Part shown: positions 62,238 through 64,000 of the stretch, in pieces
Layout of the letters: every line of letters begins with the position of its first letter
Position numbering within the stretch: position 1 is the first letter of the stretch
Assembly: GCA_008081045.1 (NCBI GenBank)
Contig: VMDC01000020.1
Location: 62,001 to 126,000 of the forward strand
Direction of reading: 5' to 3'
Length of the DNA stretch: 64,000 nucleotides
DNA from: Gammaproteobacteria bacterium
GTDB taxonomy: Bacteria > Pseudomonadota > Gammaproteobacteria > Pseudomonadales > Pseudohongiellaceae
Made by a program: the position numbers and the translations under genes
The notes under the pieces: generated by a model
What the model was told of the DNA's origin: nothing
Database searches by the model: none
Seen by the model: the letters and a program-made list of their open reading frames with translations, nothing else

Positions 62238-63059
62238 TCAGTTGATACGGCGGGTCTCGCCGGGCACCATGAATAGATCTGCTCCGCGCAGCGGCCGTGG
62301 TCTCTGCATCGGATCTCCGGGGATCGTTCTGGGCACATGGATTCCGACATTTCGTTTGGCGCCGACCCGGTTTTCCAGAATATTCCTTCCTTCGCGGCTG
62401 CCAAAAAACCAGTACGGAGGAAAAGCCATATTCGGAGAGACCTGACCCCAGTAATCGGAATCGCGAGCGAAATGGACGTCATTAGAGTCGGCGTCCCCCA
62501 TGTGCACAACCACGCTTCGTTCGTTAAGGGTGACGCGCCAGACGATATTCTGAACGTTCAGTCGGTCGGTTGGCCACCCGGAATGGGGTATCCGAACGGC
62601 CTCGACTTTCAACTTGTCCATCGAAAGGATGACAGGGGCATCCTGATACTCGAGGGCAACACCGTTTACCCGATCAAAAACCAGTTCTTGCTCAGGGTCC
62701 GCTATGGACCGCATGGCGAGAACTGCCTGCTGAGGTGCGTAGAGCATGATGTCGGGCTGCGCGATCAGCAGTCTGAGCATGTCGTCAGCAGAGAAATGGT
62801 CTCCGTGGAAGTGACTTACGAAAATCGCGTCGACGCCATCAAAAGGTTCGTCACCGGCAAACAGCGCCTCCCGCATCGCTTCGGGTACCAGCAGATACTG
62901 ACCATAGCTCTCCGGGTACAGCGGGTCGAACAGCACCTTGGTGTCGCCGTCTGTAACCATCACTGCTTCGTTCGCCATGTAGAACGCCTGCTGCGCGTTC
63001 GCTTGGGTCGTAAGTGTCAGGATTGACGCAATGGCGACAGCGATTGATTTCAGTTTCAC
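62238..63059 (-). CDS. Exported MBL-fold metallo-hydrolase
   Basis: A protein of 273 aa from a GTG at 63059, six bases after the stop of the preceding gene. Signal peptide SIAVAIASILTLTTQANAQ. The zinc motif HFHGDH sits in IFVSHFHGDHFSADD; the late ligand region is VVHMGDADSND. The fold matches UlaG/lactonase-like MBL enzymes. An alternative role as an exported lactonase is possible from context, since no RNA or DNA partner is present. Confidence 0.82.
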   Translation of the reverse strand: MKLKSIAVAIASILTLTTQANAQQAFYMANEAVMVTDGDTKVLFDPLYPESYGQYLLVPEAMREALFAGDEPFDGVDAIFVSHFHGDHFSADDMLRLLIAQPDIMLYAPQQAVLAMRSIADPEQELVFDRVNGVALEYQDAPVILSMDKLKVEAVRIPHSGWPTDRLNVQNIVWRVTLNERSVVVHMGDADSNDVHFARDSDYWGQVSPNMAFPPYWFFGSREGRNILENRVGAKRNVGIHVPRTIPGDPMQRPRPLRGADLFMVPGETRRIN

Positions 63060-63065
63060 TGCTGT

Positions 63066-64000
63066 TTAATCGTCCTGATTTTGCGCTGCCAATCTCTCTT
63101 CGGCCCGGTGCCCGGACAGAATGTTGTACATGCCGTAGTTACCCTCATGACAGGCGTATTCATAGATTTTGTCGGGCGAATGGTCAAAAATAATCTCCCG
63201 GGTGTAGGGGGAGGTGAATTGTCCCGGATCGCTCGACGTGAGCTGATACTGCAGTGCGTTGTTGCTGATTCTGGTGAGACGCTCCACGTTGACTTTCCTG
63301 TCCGTCTCCGGGCTGGTGCTGCTGGCATCAGAATAATTCGTTGTTTCAATGACCAGGGTGTCGCCTTCCCACCAGCCGCGTGAATCGCCGTGCCAGAGTT
63401 TTACGCTGGCCGGTGCATGGGGTTGTTCGACGATCGGGATGATGCGCGCATCGTGGGCCATTTCCTGATAGATCACCACAGTGTCCCGCGACTGTACAAT
63501 CTGCCAGTAGCTGTTGTAGCCCGAGCCGAGCCGGGGCGCTCCGAATGACAGGCAGCGCTCTCCCAGCGGTCGGTCCGTCCACGAGTCGGCCGGATGGGCC
63601 GCGCGCCATTCTCGCAGTTCCCGGGCGGCAGCAACTGCCGCTTCAGTCCGCGGAGGATATTTGCCGTTGGGAGGGTCTGTGATCTGCGAGGTACGGCGGT
63701 GCACGGTCCGCTCCGCCATCCACTGGGAGTCGTAGTTTCCGGTCGTTGGATCGTAGGAGTTGATTTCGCCGCTAAATACGGCTTCGAGAACGCCGCCACC
63801 AAACAGCGCATCTTCTCCGGCCGCCATAATTTCGCCGATTCGCTGTTGAATGAAAGCCATGTCTTCGTCAGTCAGCATTTCCTTGTTGCCGAAGACATCG
63901 GGTCTCTCAACCGGGGTGATGGTGTTATTTTCCCACACACCCTGCAGATCGGGATGTCCGTCGGGTGTTCGCGGGGCCTGATAGTTGTCGTCTGCCTGAC
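63066..64000 (-). CDS. Exported PDLQGVW-family protein (copy D), partial at the right edge
   Basis: The gene enters from the right edge; about 311 codons are visible and the N-terminus lies outside the window. The visible start holds the hallmark GHPDLQGVWENNTITPVERP. Shared blocks are LGERCLSFG, YNSYWQIVQS, EMAHDARIIP, GDSRGWWEGDTLVIETTNY and YEYACHEGNYGMYN. It is closest in pattern to copy A. It is followed after six bases by the MBL gene and then the permease, so three genes form one operon. Confidence 0.78.
   Translation of the reverse strand, partial: QADDNYQAPRTPDGHPDLQGVWENNTITPVERPDVFGNKEMLTDEDMAFIQQRIGEIMAAGEDALFGGGVLEAVFSGEINSYDPTTGNYDSQWMAERTVHRRTSQITDPPNGKYPPRTEAAVAAARELREWRAAHPADSWTDRPLGERCLSFGAPRLGSGYNSYWQIVQSRDTVVIYQEMAHDARIIPIVEQPHAPASVKLWHGDSRGWWEGDTLVIETTNYSDASSTSPETDRKVNVERLTRISNNALQYQLTSSDPGQFTSPYTREIIFDHSPDKIYEYACHEGNYGMYNILSGHRAEERLAAQNQDD

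Noticed and set aside
1-64000. tRNA, rRNA, CRISPR arrays, insertion sequences, prophage or integrative elements
   Set aside because: No cloverleaf, spacer-repeat series, transposase, integrase or flanking direct repeats were seen anywhere in the window.

Overview
The window looks like chromosomal DNA of a free-living, aerobic, probably marine gammaproteobacterium, about 55% GC by eye. The evidence is the gene content: Uup and RecQ, a YhhQ-type transporter, TonB-dependent receptors, PQQ and molybdopterin enzymes, DUF1501/DUF1800 pairs, and many Sec- or Tat-exported enzymes of unknown role. Genus-level placement is not possible from the sequence alone. I found no rRNA, tRNA, CRISPR array, transposase or phage genes. 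Gene starts here often need correction: TTG and GTG starts with good Shine-Dalgarno sequences occur repeatedly.

Layout. 1-4.0 kb: an SGNH-type esterase cut by the left edge, a spermidine-dehydrogenase-like flavoprotein and an exported alpha/beta hydrolase. 4.2-12.0 kb: a compact nine-gene cluster and the best candidate for an undescribed system. It has a GT4 glycosyltransferase, a methyltransferase, YceI, GTP cyclohydrolase II, a stand-alone RibD-type reductase, a zinc-free MDR dehydrogenase and a PTPS-like protein with an altered active site. These face a flippase-like membrane protein and an enlarged CDP-alcohol phosphatidyltransferase. I infer a pathway that makes a GTP-derived heterocycle and joins it to a lipid or sugar carrier. 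12.2-22.2 kb: a periplasmic sugar locus. A Tat-signal enolase-superfamily dehydratase, a YihQ-like GH31 glycosidase and a PQQ dehydrogenase form one operon. Divergent from it are a sulfatase, a decayed copy of the sulfatase tail, and a TonB receptor.

22.3-34.4 kb: a cupin, a first member of a repeated family of unknown exported proteins (recognised by a PDLQGVW motif), a TTG-start lipoprotein, a zinc metalloprotease, YhhQ, an M20 peptidase, a DUF4149 protein, a class C beta-lactamase-like lipoprotein and a DUF5916 protein. 34.4-40.6 kb: a second TonB receptor of the same type, preceded by an 11-bp tandem repeat, then the housekeeping pair recQ-uup. 40.8-49.5 kb: an M28 peptidase, a DUF1800-DUF1501 operon, a degenerate secreted cyclophilin, a hexanucleotide microsatellite, a DDN-like protein, a MaoC-like protein and an unknown exported protein.

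49.6-64 kb: a cytochrome/copper monooxygenase, an LLM flavoprotein, a sulfite-oxidase-like Tat protein, a VOC protein, and an operon of two more PDLQGVW proteins with DUF6152 and a dienelactone hydrolase. Then come a flavin reductase, a POT peptide transporter overlapping a class III aminotransferase, and an operon of a fourth PDLQGVW protein (cut by the right edge), an MBL hydrolase and an APC permease. Taken together the region suggests scavenging of sulfated glycans, peptides and small aromatic or lactone compounds in the periplasm, with one specialised metabolite cluster.
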